A DNA stretch of 64,000 nt, from the NCBI RefSeq assembly GCF_000153125.2, contig NZ_CM002299.1, positions 1,983,075 to 2,047,074 on the forward strand. The letters are read 5' to 3'. The notes beneath the pieces were generated by a model. It was not told the origin of the DNA. It saw nothing but the letters and a program-made list of their open reading frames with translations, and made no database searches. Source of the stretch: Congregibacter litoralis KT71 (GTDB taxonomy: Bacteria; Pseudomonadota; Gammaproteobacteria; Pseudomonadales; Halieaceae). Shown here one piece after another: positions 15,718-26,644 of the stretch. Numbering within the stretch: position 1 is the first letter of the stretch; every line of letters starts with the position of its first letter. Position numbers and translations under genes: made by a program.

Positions 15718-18690
15718 TTAAATTATTTTGGCGTTGTAGCTCATGGGTGAAACCTGCCGTTCAAAATCAAGCGTATAATCGCCAAATCGGTTGATATGGT
15801 CCGTGCGGTATGGGGCCAATCCTTTGAGAATATCGTGATCAATATGATGGCCGCGATCCTTGAGATCTTTAAGGGTTAACGTCATCGACTCCACATTGTG
15901 AAGAATGACCAGGTTGGCCACCAAATGGTTATATTTGATCACCTTCCGTTGCTCGTGGCGGATATTCTCGGCGATCACCCCCTCGCCGCCGAAGAATAGC
16001 CATTTCACGAACTGGTTGAATTCTTCCGTTTTGTTCGTTTCCGCATGAATGGTTCGCCGCAACTCCACGTTGCCAATGTAATCCAAAAGAAAGGTCGTCC
16101 GAACAACCCGCCCCAGTTCCCGGAAAGCAAAGTAGAGTTTGTTCTTGAGGCTTGCGGTACCCAAGCGCCGCAGTATCGTGGAGGGTGCGATCTTGCCAGC
16201 CTTGATCGATAGCGCCACCCGGAGCATGTCGGGTACATGTGTTTCAATCAGTTTCCAGTTGACGGTTTCGCTGAATAAGGCATTGATGTGCTCATACCGC
16301 TGGCGTTTGTCAGGCTTGTAGAACACCAGCTGCTTCAGATTCCGGATGCGGGGCATCAGGTTGATACCCAGCAGGTAAGCCAACCCGAAGACGGGCGCAC
16401 TTTGCGCCTGAGTATCGCCATGCAAGGTGTCAGGCTGGATATCGGAATCGTTTTTGATCAGCCCGTCAAGGATGTAAATGGCCTCATAAACGCCGCAAGG
16501 GATGAAGTGGCTGAACAGCGCGATGTATTTGTCGGAGACGTGGTAGTAGCCCACCCCGCCGTAGCCACCGTACCGTATGTGGTATTCCGATAGCAGATTC
16601 TGTTCGTACAGATTCCATTTTGTGCCATCGGCGGCAGCCCGCTGGCCAGTTCCCCAGTGTCGCGGCAGCCGGTAGCGGTTGTAGGCATTGATAACCTGCA
16701 CAATGGCCTGCTCCAAGCGCTCTTCGGTGACGTGCCGCAGGTTGAGCCAGGACACCTGCCGGCGATTAAGTGTCGTGATGGATCGGGCGGTCTGAGTTGG
16801 CCCGAGATTGCAGCCATAGCAAAACAAGGTCGAAACAAAGCGGGTACGTGGGTCTTCCAGCTTGCTCTCAAAACCGGAAAGTGGTCCAAAGCGTTTGTGG
16901 AGCCCCAGCCATTTTTCGGCTTCCACCAGGATGTCGAGAATATTCTTTTCGGGCAAATTCTGGGATAACTGTTTGTCAATTTCGGCCAGCCCATCGGGAG
17001 GCGCTGTGCGACGGTGCTTCCGGATCACCAGCTCTTCACCATTGAAGACGGCGTATTCATTCTCCGGGAAGTTACGGTCAATGCGGTCCGCCGTTTCGCT
17101 CAAGCGTGAGCGGGCCTGCGCCACAAAAGCGGCTGGGTCGGATGCGATATCAACCATCGCACTGTAGTCCGCTATTTGGGCATCATAGACACTCCAATCC
17201 ACGAGCTGATCGCGGTAGTCGCTGTACTGGTCGCTATTCGCGACCGCGAGATCGCCGGAAATCAGTTCACGCTTCACCTGCGTTAGTACGCCCAGCTCGA
17301 AATACTTCCGGTAGACCATACCGGGCAGTAGCTGGCTTGACCCGGACCCCAATATGAGACGGCGCCAACGCTCCGGTAGCCAGGACACGTCGACGGGTTG
17401 AGTGCTGAGCACAAGGCATTCCTTGCGGCTGTGCCGGTGCTTTTTCAGAGTCGCAATCGCCTCAATCAAGGATTGATCGTGGCTGGTTGCCGTCAGATCC
17501 AGTAGTTCAAGGCAATTGAATAGCAGGGGGCGTAACGGGCGATAGGGTTGCAGCATAAACGGGATGAAGTTATTGCCAGCATAGGCCATGTGTTCCTCAC
17601 ACTCGGCCAGTAATTCATCAGGGTCGCTCTGGATGGCAGCCGCCACTCGGGCACCTCGCTCGGAATCCGTCGGCGCTTCCTGAACGGCGGTCAGCACGTC
17701 ACGCAGTTGAGCGACCAGTTTGTCCATCCGTTTCATGTGATCCAGATGATACTGGTTCAGGTTGGCTTCCGCCTTAGTCTTGATGTTGCGCATCTTGCGG
17801 ACAAAAATGTCGACGGCATCGTCCATTGCGCGACGCAATTGGGCATGGACCAACAGAATCATCAAGGCATAGCGTTTGGTGCTTTGCATAGCCTTGATGT
17901 TGGCCGCGCCAAGCGCTCGTGCTTCCAGTATGAAGTGGTGATACTTGGCGGCTGGAATGTGATCAACAGCGGGCAATCGTTGACACCAGCCCTGAAGCCA
18001 TTCCAGGTGCTGAAGATACTTCTTCACTTCCGTATTGGTCGGCTTTTTGGGTTCCTGTTTCAGTTTATGCCAACTGGTATGAGATGAATCGTCTGGCACT
18101 TGCAGCAGCCGGTCAAATTCCTGTTTTTGCTGCGCCGTCAAACCCGCACTGAGCGTCCGAAAGTAACCTGTATTAACCGTGCTGCGAGCCTGACGCGCGG
18201 ACCGTTGCAGCGTTGAAAAACCCGGCAGTTCAAAACGCTGGCGCACCAGCTCTTCGATCACCACATTGATAATGTCCGCCAGATCTTGCTTGGTGGTTGC
18301 CGCTTCACGCGCCAAGTCCCTCACGATAGCCTTGCCTTCGACGGTAAACGCCTTGATGCCCACCTGTTGACGAATCGCGTCCAACATCCGCTGACGGGCG
18401 CCACCATTGCGGTCGTATTCCCTGAGCTGGCTCAATGGGACGGGTAAAAGGTCGTCGCAGGCCAGGATATGCGCTGTGATGGGCCGCGGGACCGTTTTGA
18501 GATTCACGAAGTAGCCTAAGCGCTGAACCGTTTTCAGGAGAATTAACAAGGCACCACGAGCAGCGGGTGTTCGGCCGTGCTTTCTGGCAAAGGCACATTC
18601 TTTGGCGGTGGGTGTATAGATTTCCGCCAGTTCCTGTTCAGAGACGTCCGCCTTCAATCGCGGATAGGCGGTTTCGTGGAGGCCACTCAT
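15718..18690 (-). CDS. tnpA: Tn3-family transposase TnpA
   Basis: 990 residues, full length for the family (about 1,000). The N-terminal half contains the DUF4158-type DNA-binding region; the C-terminal half is the Tn3 DDE nuclease. Catalytic residues recognisable by context are Asp near 687 (AAADGTKWN), Asp near 759 (TLHGDTQAQS) and Glu near 887 (AETNKTEEFNQF). Replicative transposition by this enzyme makes cointegrates, which the TnpS/TnpT module at the other end would resolve. The stop codon lies 9 bp inside the left inverted repeat. No frameshift is present, so the element should be mobile. Confidence 0.96.
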   Translation of the reverse strand: MSGLHETAYPRLKADVSEQELAEIYTPTAKECAFARKHGRTPAARGALLILLKTVQRLGYFVNLKTVPRPITAHILACDDLLPVPLSQLREYDRNGGARQRMLDAIRQQVGIKAFTVEGKAIVRDLAREAATTKQDLADIINVVIEELVRQRFELPGFSTLQRSARQARSTVNTGYFRTLSAGLTAQQKQEFDRLLQVPDDSSHTSWHKLKQEPKKPTNTEVKKYLQHLEWLQGWCQRLPAVDHIPAAKYHHFILEARALGAANIKAMQSTKRYALMILLVHAQLRRAMDDAVDIFVRKMRNIKTKAEANLNQYHLDHMKRMDKLVAQLRDVLTAVQEAPTDSERGARVAAAIQSDPDELLAECEEHMAYAGNNFIPFMLQPYRPLRPLLFNCLELLDLTATSHDQSLIEAIATLKKHRHSRKECLVLSTQPVDVSWLPERWRRLILGSGSSQLLPGMVYRKYFELGVLTQVKRELISGDLAVANSDQYSDYRDQLVDWSVYDAQIADYSAMVDIASDPAAFVAQARSRLSETADRIDRNFPENEYAVFNGEELVIRKHRRTAPPDGLAEIDKQLSQNLPEKNILDILVEAEKWLGLHKRFGPLSGFESKLEDPRTRFVSTLFCYGCNLGPTQTARSITTLNRRQVSWLNLRHVTEERLEQAIVQVINAYNRYRLPRHWGTGQRAAADGTKWNLYEQNLLSEYHIRYGGYGGVGYYHVSDKYIALFSHFIPCGVYEAIYILDGLIKNDSDIQPDTLHGDTQAQSAPVFGLAYLLGINLMPRIRNLKQLVFYKPDKRQRYEHINALFSETVNWKLIETHVPDMLRVALSIKAGKIAPSTILRRLGTASLKNKLYFAFRELGRVVRTTFLLDYIGNVELRRTIHAETNKTEEFNQFVKWLFFGGEGVIAENIRHEQRKVIKYNHLVANLVILHNVESMTLTLKDLKDRGHHIDHDILKGLAPYRTDHINRFGDYTLDFERQVSPMSYNAKII

Positions 18691-18771
18691 GTACGGACCT
18701 TTTCTATCAGTGCCCCATGATGAGGTCTTTCCGATTAAATGAAGAACTCCTGATGATAGTGCTTACAATGA

Positions 18772-19575
18772 TCAGGGGCGTCGGTAGGTGCTGCGAAATG
18801 GCTGAATCAGCATCTGATCCAACCGGAGGTCCCGCGGCTCTCGAAAATCCTCGATGCCGATGACCATTCCAATATGGCCAGCGGCAGGTTTATCCCGATA
18901 GGTGCCAAAAAACCGGTCCCACCAAGGCAAATTAAAACCAAAGTTGCTATTTGTCTCTTCAGGAACAATCGAATGATGCACGCGGTGCATATCCGGCGTG
19001 ACCACCAACCGTCTCAACTTTTGCTCCAGCCCTTGAGGCAATCGTACGTTTCCGTGGTTGAACATTGAGGTTGCATTGAGAATCACTTCGAAAATCAGTA
19101 CCGCAATCGCAGGTGCTCCCAGCGCAACCACGACGGTGATTTTAATGGCCATGGAGAGCACAATTTCCAGAGGATGGAAACGCAGGCCCGTCGTTACGTC
19201 GAATTCCAAATCCGCATGGTGCATACGATGCAAGCGCCAGAGCCAGGGCACTGCATGAAAGATGCGATGCTGAAAGTAGATTGCGAGATCAAGCGCGATC
19301 GTCCCCAAAAGGACTGACAACCAAACTGGCAGATTGGCCAGATTTAACAGTCCCCACGCCTGCTCATTCGCCATCACCGCCGCTCCGACGGCGGCCACGG
19401 GAAACAATAGCCGAACCACCAGGGTATCCACCACGACCATCAAGAGGTTATGTGGCCACCGTTGCCGGCGAGTGTAGCGCTGGTCGCGACGTGGCGCGGC
19501 GGCTTCGGCAAGTATCATGACACACAGAATGCCCGTGAAGACCCCGAGCCGTATGACCACCTCATTACCGAGCAC
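18772..19575 (-). CDS. Sterol desaturase/fatty acid hydroxylase-family membrane protein
   Basis: 267 residues with several hydrophobic segments and the eight-histidine signature of membrane di-iron enzymes: HRIFH (about 103), HRMHH (about 115) and HRVHH (about 200), plus HGNVR. Such enzymes hydroxylate or desaturate lipids using O2. It starts 11 bp after the stop of the glutamate dehydrogenase gene and is therefore almost certainly translated from the same mRNA; why a lipid hydroxylase accompanies that enzyme on a mercury transposon is not apparent. Substrate unknown. Confidence 0.88.
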   Translation of the reverse strand: MLGNEVVIRLGVFTGILCVMILAEAAAPRRDQRYTRRQRWPHNLLMVVVDTLVVRLLFPVAAVGAAVMANEQAWGLLNLANLPVWLSVLLGTIALDLAIYFQHRIFHAVPWLWRLHRMHHADLEFDVTTGLRFHPLEIVLSMAIKITVVVALGAPAIAVLIFEVILNATSMFNHGNVRLPQGLEQKLRRLVVTPDMHRVHHSIVPEETNSNFGFNLPWWDRFFGTYRDKPAAGHIGMVIGIEDFREPRDLRLDQMLIQPFRSTYRRP

Positions 19576-19586
19576 GACTTTACCGT

Positions 19587-20888
19587 CTATCCTTGATGAT
19601 GGTTGAAATAGCCCTGAGTGCCTTGTTGGGTCATGGCCTCGGCGATGCGGCCGATGGCCTGTGTATAGGCCGCAGTCCGCAGCGTTATGTTATCTTCCTC
19701 CGCCCGGTCGAAACAGGCGGCGGCCTCGCGGGCCAGGCGTTCGGTGAGGCGCCGATTGACTTCGTCTTCGGACCAGGTATCACCGATGCGATTCTGCACC
19801 CATTCCAGATGGCTGACGATCACACCGCCGGCATTGACCAATACATCCGGTAGCACTTCGACGCCGCGTTTGGCTAGTTGATCATCGGCCTCATTACTGA
19901 CGGGCCCGTTGGCGATTTCCAGGATCGTGGCGGCGTTCACGGTCGCGGCATTTTGCTCGGTGACGGCGTCCTCCAGTGCGGCTAGTACCAGTACATCGAC
20001 ATCCATCGCCAGCAGCTCGTCGTTGGTCAGTTGCTCGACGTCGGCTTCCTGGCAGATCGATTCATCACAGTAAACCATGCCCTTGAGCTCCCGGTTTTTG
20101 TGTTTATGGCGCCAGATCGGGTCTGGATCAAGTCCGTCAGCGGCATGAATGGCACCCTGGGAATCCGACAGCGCGACGATCCGATAGCCGCGCTCGCGGG
20201 CCAGTCGGGCGAAGTGATAACCGGCATTGCCGAAACCCTGGACCGCCACACGGAGTTCTTCAGGGGTTTTGCCGCGGCGCTCGGCCCACAGATCAAGCAC
20301 CTGCAGCGCGCCACGTCCGGTGGCCGCGGTGCGTCCCCTGGAACCGCCCAGCCCTAAAGGCTTGCCGGTGATGGTGGCCGGTACCTGACGGCGTTCGATC
20401 TGGGCAAATTCGTCGGCCATCCAGCCCATGATGGTGTCGTTGGTGTTGACGTCCGGTGCCGGGATGTCACTGTTCGGCCCGATAAGGTCATGAAAAGCGC
20501 GGATATAGCCACGCGACAGACGTTCCAGTTCCAGTCGGGAGAGCGCCTTGGGATCGACCCGAACACCACCTTTGGCACCGCCGAATGGCAGGTCCACCAC
20601 GGCGCACTTGATGGTCATCCAGAAGCTCAGCGCAGTGACTTCTTCCGAGCTCACGTCCGGATGGAAACGGATGCCCCCTTTGCCCGGCCCACGCGTGTCG
20701 TCGTAACGAATGCGCCAGGCCGGAAAGAATTGCAAGGCGCCGTCGTCCATGCGGATCGGGATGTTGATTTGTACGGTTTGCTGCGCCTGGGCCAGACGCC
20801 TGCGAACGTCCTCAGGGACGTCAAGTTGGTCAAAAATCCCGTTCAGGTGACCGTCGTCACCGAAGCTTTGGTCGTTGGAATGACTCAT
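19587..20888 (-). CDS. Glu/Leu/Phe/Val-type dehydrogenase (probable glutamate dehydrogenase)
   Basis: 433 residues. The N-terminal catalytic domain carries GPGKGGIRFHPDVSS, the catalytic-lysine segment PFGGAKGGVRVDP, and DIPAPDVNTN. The C-terminal Rossmann domain has GFGNAGYHFARLARERG (GxGxxG), and ANGPVSNEAD lines the active site. It reversibly converts glutamate to 2-oxoglutarate and ammonia; cofactor preference is not clear, although an acidic or basic residue after strand 2 (ALSDSQG) suggests NAD. Chromosomal housekeeping versions differ; this one is transposon cargo. It lies 88 bp after a truncated haemoglobin gene and 11 bp before a membrane hydroxylase, all in one direction. Confidence 0.9.
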   Translation of the reverse strand: MSHSNDQSFGDDGHLNGIFDQLDVPEDVRRRLAQAQQTVQINIPIRMDDGALQFFPAWRIRYDDTRGPGKGGIRFHPDVSSEEVTALSFWMTIKCAVVDLPFGGAKGGVRVDPKALSRLELERLSRGYIRAFHDLIGPNSDIPAPDVNTNDTIMGWMADEFAQIERRQVPATITGKPLGLGGSRGRTAATGRGALQVLDLWAERRGKTPEELRVAVQGFGNAGYHFARLARERGYRIVALSDSQGAIHAADGLDPDPIWRHKHKNRELKGMVYCDESICQEADVEQLTNDELLAMDVDVLVLAALEDAVTEQNAATVNAATILEIANGPVSNEADDQLAKRGVEVLPDVLVNAGGVIVSHLEWVQNRIGDTWSEDEVNRRLTERLAREAAACFDRAEEDNITLRTAAYTQAIGRIAEAMTQQGTQGYFNHHQG

Positions 20889-20976
20889 GGTTGTGACTCC
20901 TTATCGAACCCGAAAAAGTGTTTTGCGATGTCTTATGATTCAGCTTCCCGATGCAAGTGGGTTGTGCGATCGTCCG

Positions 20977-21372
20977 TTACGTGCTGATAGGTGAACGTGT
21001 AAGTCGCACAAGATTCCCCGCGATCCGTGTTGCTAATGTCTTGGCGCGGTCTGCGCTCGGCCCTGTAAAATCTGCGTTCACGGTCTCCCGAAACAGCTCC
21101 AGCCAGCGCTCAAAGTCATCTAGCTGCAAAGGGTGTTGCTCGTGCAACGCCAAGTGGCGGGCGACCATGTTGCTCTGGTAGCCGTCGCGTTCGCCGAGCA
21201 GCAGCTTGCACCAATAGGCGCGGATACACGGCAGGTGCGTTCTGAGGTCAATTTCTGCCACATCCAAGAACAGCGGACGCAGGCGATCATCGGCCAGGAC
21301 CTTCCGGTAGAAGGCGTCCAGCATTTCGGCGATAGCCTCGGGCGAGTCTAGATCGCGCGGCGTTGACTGCAT
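20977..21372 (-). CDS. Group III truncated haemoglobin
   Basis: 131 residues of 2-on-2 globin type. Features are the N-terminal helix pattern FYRKVLADDRLRPLF, HLPCIRAYWCKLLLG, the proximal-His region RHLALHEQHPL (His near 77) and the G-helix FERWLELFRETV, as in Campylobacter Ctb-like group III proteins. It would bind haem and O2, NO or CO in the cytoplasm. Its start codon lies just after a broken IS5-family transposase fragment, so its original upstream region has been replaced. It heads a probable operon with glutamate dehydrogenase and the membrane hydroxylase. Confidence 0.87.
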   Translation of the reverse strand: MQSTPRDLDSPEAIAEMLDAFYRKVLADDRLRPLFLDVAEIDLRTHLPCIRAYWCKLLLGERDGYQSNMVARHLALHEQHPLQLDDFERWLELFRETVNADFTGPSADRAKTLATRIAGNLVRLTRSPIST

Positions 21373-21602
21373 TTCAAGATCGGATCGCTCAGGTTATAGA
21401 ACAATGGCATACAATGAACGCGCAGCATGGAAGACAACGGGACAGGAGGCCGTCCGTCCTGACCTTTTGGGTAATAATGCGCTACGTTCTTCTCCAGCTG
21501 TTTCCAGGGAATCAACGTGTCCATTCGTTCGAGAAAGATTTCGCGGCGAATTTTGCTCTTCTTGGTCTGGTACTCGGCTTCGGAGAGGGTTAACTGGTTC
21601 AT
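21348..21602 (-). pseudogene. IS5-family transposase, N-terminal remnant
   Basis: 84 residues beginning MNQLTLSEAEYQTKKSKIRR and continuing ERMDTLIPW, HYYPKG, RPPVPLSSMLRVHCMPLFYNLSDP, the conserved DUF772 N-terminus of IS5-type transposases. After NLSDP the similarity stops (around 21385) and the frame runs into the haemoglobin gene, ending at 21348. The DDE domain and the distal inverted repeat are gone. The remnant keeps the IS promoter side facing the haemoglobin gene. Confidence 0.88.
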
Positions 21603-21680
21603 GGCGGCAACGATCCTATGCGGTTGACGAGAGCTATATTATCGCCTATGTCGAACACTTCAATCAGAGTCTTCAGAGTT

Positions 21681-22133
21681 TTAAACACCCTTACTCTGTT
21701 TTCTCCAATTGTCTATGGAGTACAGACCTCCGCCAGTAATTATTAACACCATGTTTATCCCGAATAATGGAATATCTTTCATAAGCAAATGTGCCTGAGG
21801 AGAAGTAATGCCATGCATCGCAGCGATATTCCAAACACCGACAATAATCATAATAATCATTAATGCTTGTGCTATTGAAGCAAGTCTTGTGAACAGGCCT
21901 AAGAGAAGCATTACTCCAGTTATTATTTCGGCTATTGCCAGAATAAAGATGAAATGCGCCGGACTCATGGGTAGCAAATCAATTACCCAGCTTTTACTCA
22001 CCATCGCAACTCTCGGTTCAGGATAAATTAGCTTGGGAACGATGCCCATCCAAACCCACAATAGGCCAACAATGACCCGGAGTATAAGTGGTATGTATTT
22101 CTCTTTACTTAACAGTTGATTGTCGAAATTCAT
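21681..22133 (-). CDS. DoxX-family membrane protein
   Basis: 150 residues with four membrane segments: LILRVIVGLLWVWMGIVPKL, FIFILAIAEIITGVMLLLGLF, IAQALMIIMIIVGVWNIAA and LFGINMVLIITGGGLY. It matches the DoxX/DoxD-like superfamily, linked to thiol, sulfur and redox functions but without a defined reaction here. Codon and base usage are markedly more A+T-rich than the mer genes upstream, indicating a separate origin before assembly into the transposon. It is separated from merE by about 95 bp. Confidence 0.8.
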   Translation of the reverse strand: MNFDNQLLSKEKYIPLILRVIVGLLWVWMGIVPKLIYPEPRVAMVSKSWVIDLLPMSPAHFIFILAIAEIITGVMLLLGLFTRLASIAQALMIIMIIVGVWNIAAMHGITSPQAHLLMKDIPLFGINMVLIITGGGLYSIDNWRKQSKGV

Positions 22134-22228
22134 TTAGTTTTCTCCAGCTATTATGTAAATGTAAACTCGCGTGATTAGCATCTGACATACAGTGGGCCGC
22201 GATCCATACCGGATACGACACCGGACCG

Positions 22229-22459
22229 TTACTTGCTGAAGGCCCTTAGTAGTCGGCTCAGCGACAGCACGAACAGGCCGGTCAGCGCGATACCCACGAT
22301 TACCCAGTGCTCCCCGAGAAAAGCGCCGGCGCTCGTGCCAGCCAGCACGATGGCGAGAATCGGCAAATGACAGGGGCAACTGAGCACGGCCAATATCCCC
22401 CACAAGTAACCATTGCGCGACCGGGATACTTCTGTCGGTTCGCGCTCATTGTTCGTCAT
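22229..22459 (-). CDS. merE: Mercury transporter MerE
   Basis: 76 residues from the ATG at 22459, which has GGAGGTGG just upstream; a longer frame to 22477 is not needed. Two membrane segments and the hallmark SCPCHLPILAIVLAGTSAG with its Cys pair identify MerE, a small inner-membrane carrier reported to bring in Hg2+ and methylmercury. It is the last gene of the operon. Confidence 0.93.
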   Translation of the reverse strand: MTNNEREPTEVSRSRNGYLWGILAVLSCPCHLPILAIVLAGTSAGAFLGEHWVIVGIALTGLFVLSLSRLLRAFSK

Positions 22460-22536
22460 AAACCACCTCCAATGCATTGAAGAGTTACGACTCCCTGCAA
22501 AAGCCCAATTCGGCCACTGTCCGGTGCCACCTCAAC

Positions 22537-22959
22537 TTACGGCCCTTTGAGAGCGCTCAACTTCACTCCATGCGCCGCCTTGGTGAGTGCCTGGGTGCAG
22601 CGATTCAGTGCGGCTCTTTTAACACCAATCGTGTGTTGTATTTGCCGTTCGACGGCTCGGCACTGCCGTTCATCTCCGCTATCCAGCGCCTGTATAAACT
22701 CGGTAATCTCGGGTAGACCGAGACCGGCTTCACGACAGGAGCAGATTAACTTCAGCCGTTCCAGGCAGCTGTCATCGAATAAGCGAAAACCAGCTTGGGT
22801 AGTACTACAGGCGTACACCAATCGCATATCCAGATAAGTCCGGATCTGATGCACAGACAGGCCACAGAGACGGGCCGCCTCGGAAATGACGTAGCCTTCT
22901 GTTTGTGGCCCCGGCCCACGTTCAAGGCTGGGTTTTACCATTCGAGTGTTTACCGTCAT
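22537..22959 (-). CDS. merD: Mercury operon co-regulator MerD
   Basis: 140 residues from the ATG at 22959, one base past the merB stop codon. The N-terminal MerR-like helix-turn-helix (YVISEAARLCGLSVHQIRTYLDMRLV, FRLFDDSCLERLKLI) is followed by a C-terminal region lacking the three metal-binding Cys of MerR, as in MerD. MerD displaces activated MerR from the operator and switches the operon off when mercury is spent. It is slightly longer than the 121-residue Tn501 protein at its N-terminus. Confidence 0.92.
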   Translation of the reverse strand: MTVNTRMVKPSLERGPGPQTEGYVISEAARLCGLSVHQIRTYLDMRLVYACSTTQAGFRLFDDSCLERLKLICSCREAGLGLPEITEFIQALDSGDERQCRAVERQIQHTIGVKRAALNRCTQALTKAAHGVKLSALKGP

Positions 22960-22960
22960 G

Positions 22961-25239
<2,279 letters not shown>

Positions 25240-25241
25240 GG

Positions 25242-25538
25242 TTACTCCTGTTTCGCCTGGGGCTGTTTCAACGTGGACGGGTAACCCGCGTTAGTCGTGG
25301 CTTGAGTCAGCGCCTCAACGGAGGTTTTCTCATCGTCGTAGGTAACCGTCGCATCACGTTCCTCATATCGGACATCCACAGCGCTCACGCCGTCGACCCG
25401 CTTTAGGGCAGCTTTAACCGTAATCGGGCAGGCCGAACAGGTCATGCCTGGAACGGATAAGGTCACCGTTTGTTGCGCAGCCAGGGCAGGCAGGCTGAAC
25501 AGCGTAAACAGTACGGCAGCAATCAGGGACTTTTTCAT
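25242..25538 (-). CDS. merP: Periplasmic mercury-binding protein MerP
   Basis: 98 residues from the ATG at 25538 (an upstream ATG at 25562 would spoil the signal peptide). The N-terminal KKSLIAAVLFTLFSLPALAA is a Sec signal. The mature part is one HMA domain with the Hg-binding motif GMTCSACPITV (two Cys) and the ferredoxin-like fold pattern VRYEERDATVTYD. It scavenges Hg2+ in the periplasm and hands it to MerT. Confidence 0.95.
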   Translation of the reverse strand: MKKSLIAAVLFTLFSLPALAAQQTVTLSVPGMTCSACPITVKAALKRVDGVSAVDVRYEERDATVTYDDEKTSVEALTQATTNAGYPSTLKQPQAKQE

Positions 25539-25575
25539 GGTGTAGTGCCTCTCAGTCAACATAGTGGATCAGGTT

Positions 25576-25929
25576 TCAGTAAAACAGCGGTAAGACGAAG
25601 GGGAAAGCCAACGCAGTCAGAATGAGCAGCGCGACGATCCAGAAAACGACCTTGTAGGCCGTGCGCACTTGCGGTACCGCGCAAACATCGCCCGGCTGGC
25701 AGGCCCCGACAGGTCGATATATCCGGCGCCAGGCAAAGACCATCGCCACCAGTGCCGCACCGATGAACCAGGGCCGATAGGGTTCCAGGGCGGCCAGGCT
25801 GCCGACCCAGGCACCGGAAATGCCCAACGTGATCAAGACCAGGGGGCCAAGACAACAGGCAGACGCCAGAGCAGCGGCAATCCCTCCTGCGATCAGCGAA
25901 CCGCGACCGGATTTTTTGGACTCTGACAT
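25576..25929 (-). CDS. merT: Mercuric ion transport protein MerT
   Basis: 117 residues with three membrane segments. The first contains the vicinal Cys pair in LASACCLGPLVLITLG; the cytoplasmic loop holds the second pair in GACQPGDVCAVP. These four Cys relay Hg2+ from MerP across the inner membrane to MerA. It is the first gene after the mer promoter and lies 38 bp from merP. Confidence 0.95.
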   Translation of the reverse strand: MSESKKSGRGSLIAGGIAAALASACCLGPLVLITLGISGAWVGSLAALEPYRPWFIGAALVAMVFAWRRIYRPVGACQPGDVCAVPQVRTAYKVVFWIVALLILTALAFPFVLPLFY

Positions 25930-25966
25930 TACGATGGCTCCTTTCTAAAAATGGGTGACTGAGGTA

Positions 25967-25997
25967 AGGTTACTCCCGTAGTCAGCTACGGAATCAA
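25967..25997 (-). promoter_or_regulatory. mer promoter/operator (PmerT, MerR-activated)
   Basis: On the minus strand: -35 TTGATT (25997-25992), a 19-bp spacer, -10 TAACCT (25972-25967). The overlong 19-bp spacer is the defining mark of MerR-activated promoters. It holds the dyad CCGTAG-CTGA-CTACGG (25976-25991), where MerR dimers bind and untwist the DNA when Hg2+ is present. The same dyad overlaps the divergent merR promoter and allows autorepression. Confidence 0.94.
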
Positions 25998-26002
25998 CCC
26001 CT

Positions 26003-26431
26003 ATGTCCAAAAAACAACACTCAATGACCATTGGAGCCCTGGCCAAAGCCGCCGGTATGGGAGTGGAAACCATCCGCTATTACCAGCGCCGGGGGTTAGT
26101 GGCAGAGCCTGAAAAGCCCTATGGAAGCATCCGCCATTACGACGATCAGGCGTTGGCCCGCCTGCACTTTATTCGAACGGCCCAGTGGCTGGGGTTCAGT
26201 CTGGATGAAATCGGAGGGCTGCTGACACTGCAGGACGGTACCCATTGCGATGAAGCACGGGTATTGGGCGAGCAAAAACTAGCCAGTGTGCGGGCGAAAA
26301 TTTCAAGCCTGCGACGCATCGAGCGTGCGCTGGACGGGTTAGTGCAGGAATGCTGCGCTCAGCGTGGGAATGTTGAATGCCCATTAATCACATCGCTCCA
26401 GGATGGGCTTGAAAACTCGGCTTTTACCTGA
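26003..26431 (+). CDS. merR: Mercury-responsive regulator MerR
   Basis: 142 residues. The winged helix-turn-helix starts at MTIGALAKAAGMGVETIRYYQRRGL. The dimerisation helix follows, and the trigonal Hg-binding cysteines are exactly placed: Cys82 (THCDEA), Cys117 and Cys126 (QECCAQRGNVECP), as in Tn501 MerR. It is divergent from merT and shares the 19-bp-spacer operator. It represses without mercury and activates with it. Confidence 0.96.
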   Translation: MSKKQHSMTIGALAKAAGMGVETIRYYQRRGLVAEPEKPYGSIRHYDDQALARLHFIRTAQWLGFSLDEIGGLLTLQDGTHCDEARVLGEQKLASVRAKISSLRRIERALDGLVQECCAQRGNVECPLITSLQDGLENSAFT

Positions 26432-26498
26432 TTAAAGAACAAGACAGTCCGTGAACGAGGCGTACACAAAATTAAGGGCTGAAGGGAGGTACGCTAAC

Positions 26499-26566
26499 CT
26501 CACCAACCAAAAAAAGCAGGGCCTCCCGAAGGGCGAGACACTAGGCATGGCGCCCACTCGCCCTGC
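26499..26566. repeat. Inverted repeats downstream of merR
   Basis: The 213-bp gap after merR contains CAGGGC/GCCCTG arms enclosing GGGCGAG/CTCGCCC arms around an ~18-base loop. No T run follows, so it is not a classical terminator; it may be a remnant of an element end or an mRNA 3' structure. Nothing else is recognisable in the gap. Confidence 0.4.
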
Positions 26567-26644
26567 GATTGACAGCTACCTTTGCTATTATTACATTTAG
26601 TTACACCCTTATATCTTTTAGCGTTTTTCGCAAGATTGAAATTC

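Larger units (their letters stand above)
15040..15750 (+). pseudogene. SRAP-domain abasic-site protein (YedK/HMCES), 5' part, interrupted by Tn3-family transposon
   Basis: Begins with GTG at 15040, giving Met-Cys; Cys2 becomes the catalytic N-terminal residue after Met removal and links covalently to abasic sites in single-stranded DNA. Other expected residues are present: NARSEG (Asn), FIEWRG (Glu) and WHSRMPLML (His). Native sequence ends at base 15661, codon 208 (LHLVPI). There the transposon inverted repeat starts and replaces the C-terminus with 29 foreign residues up to a stop at 15750. The missing 3' part is at 31729-31817. All four catalytic residues precede the break, so a partly functional protein is conceivable, but the last strand is lost. 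Confidence 0.93.
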
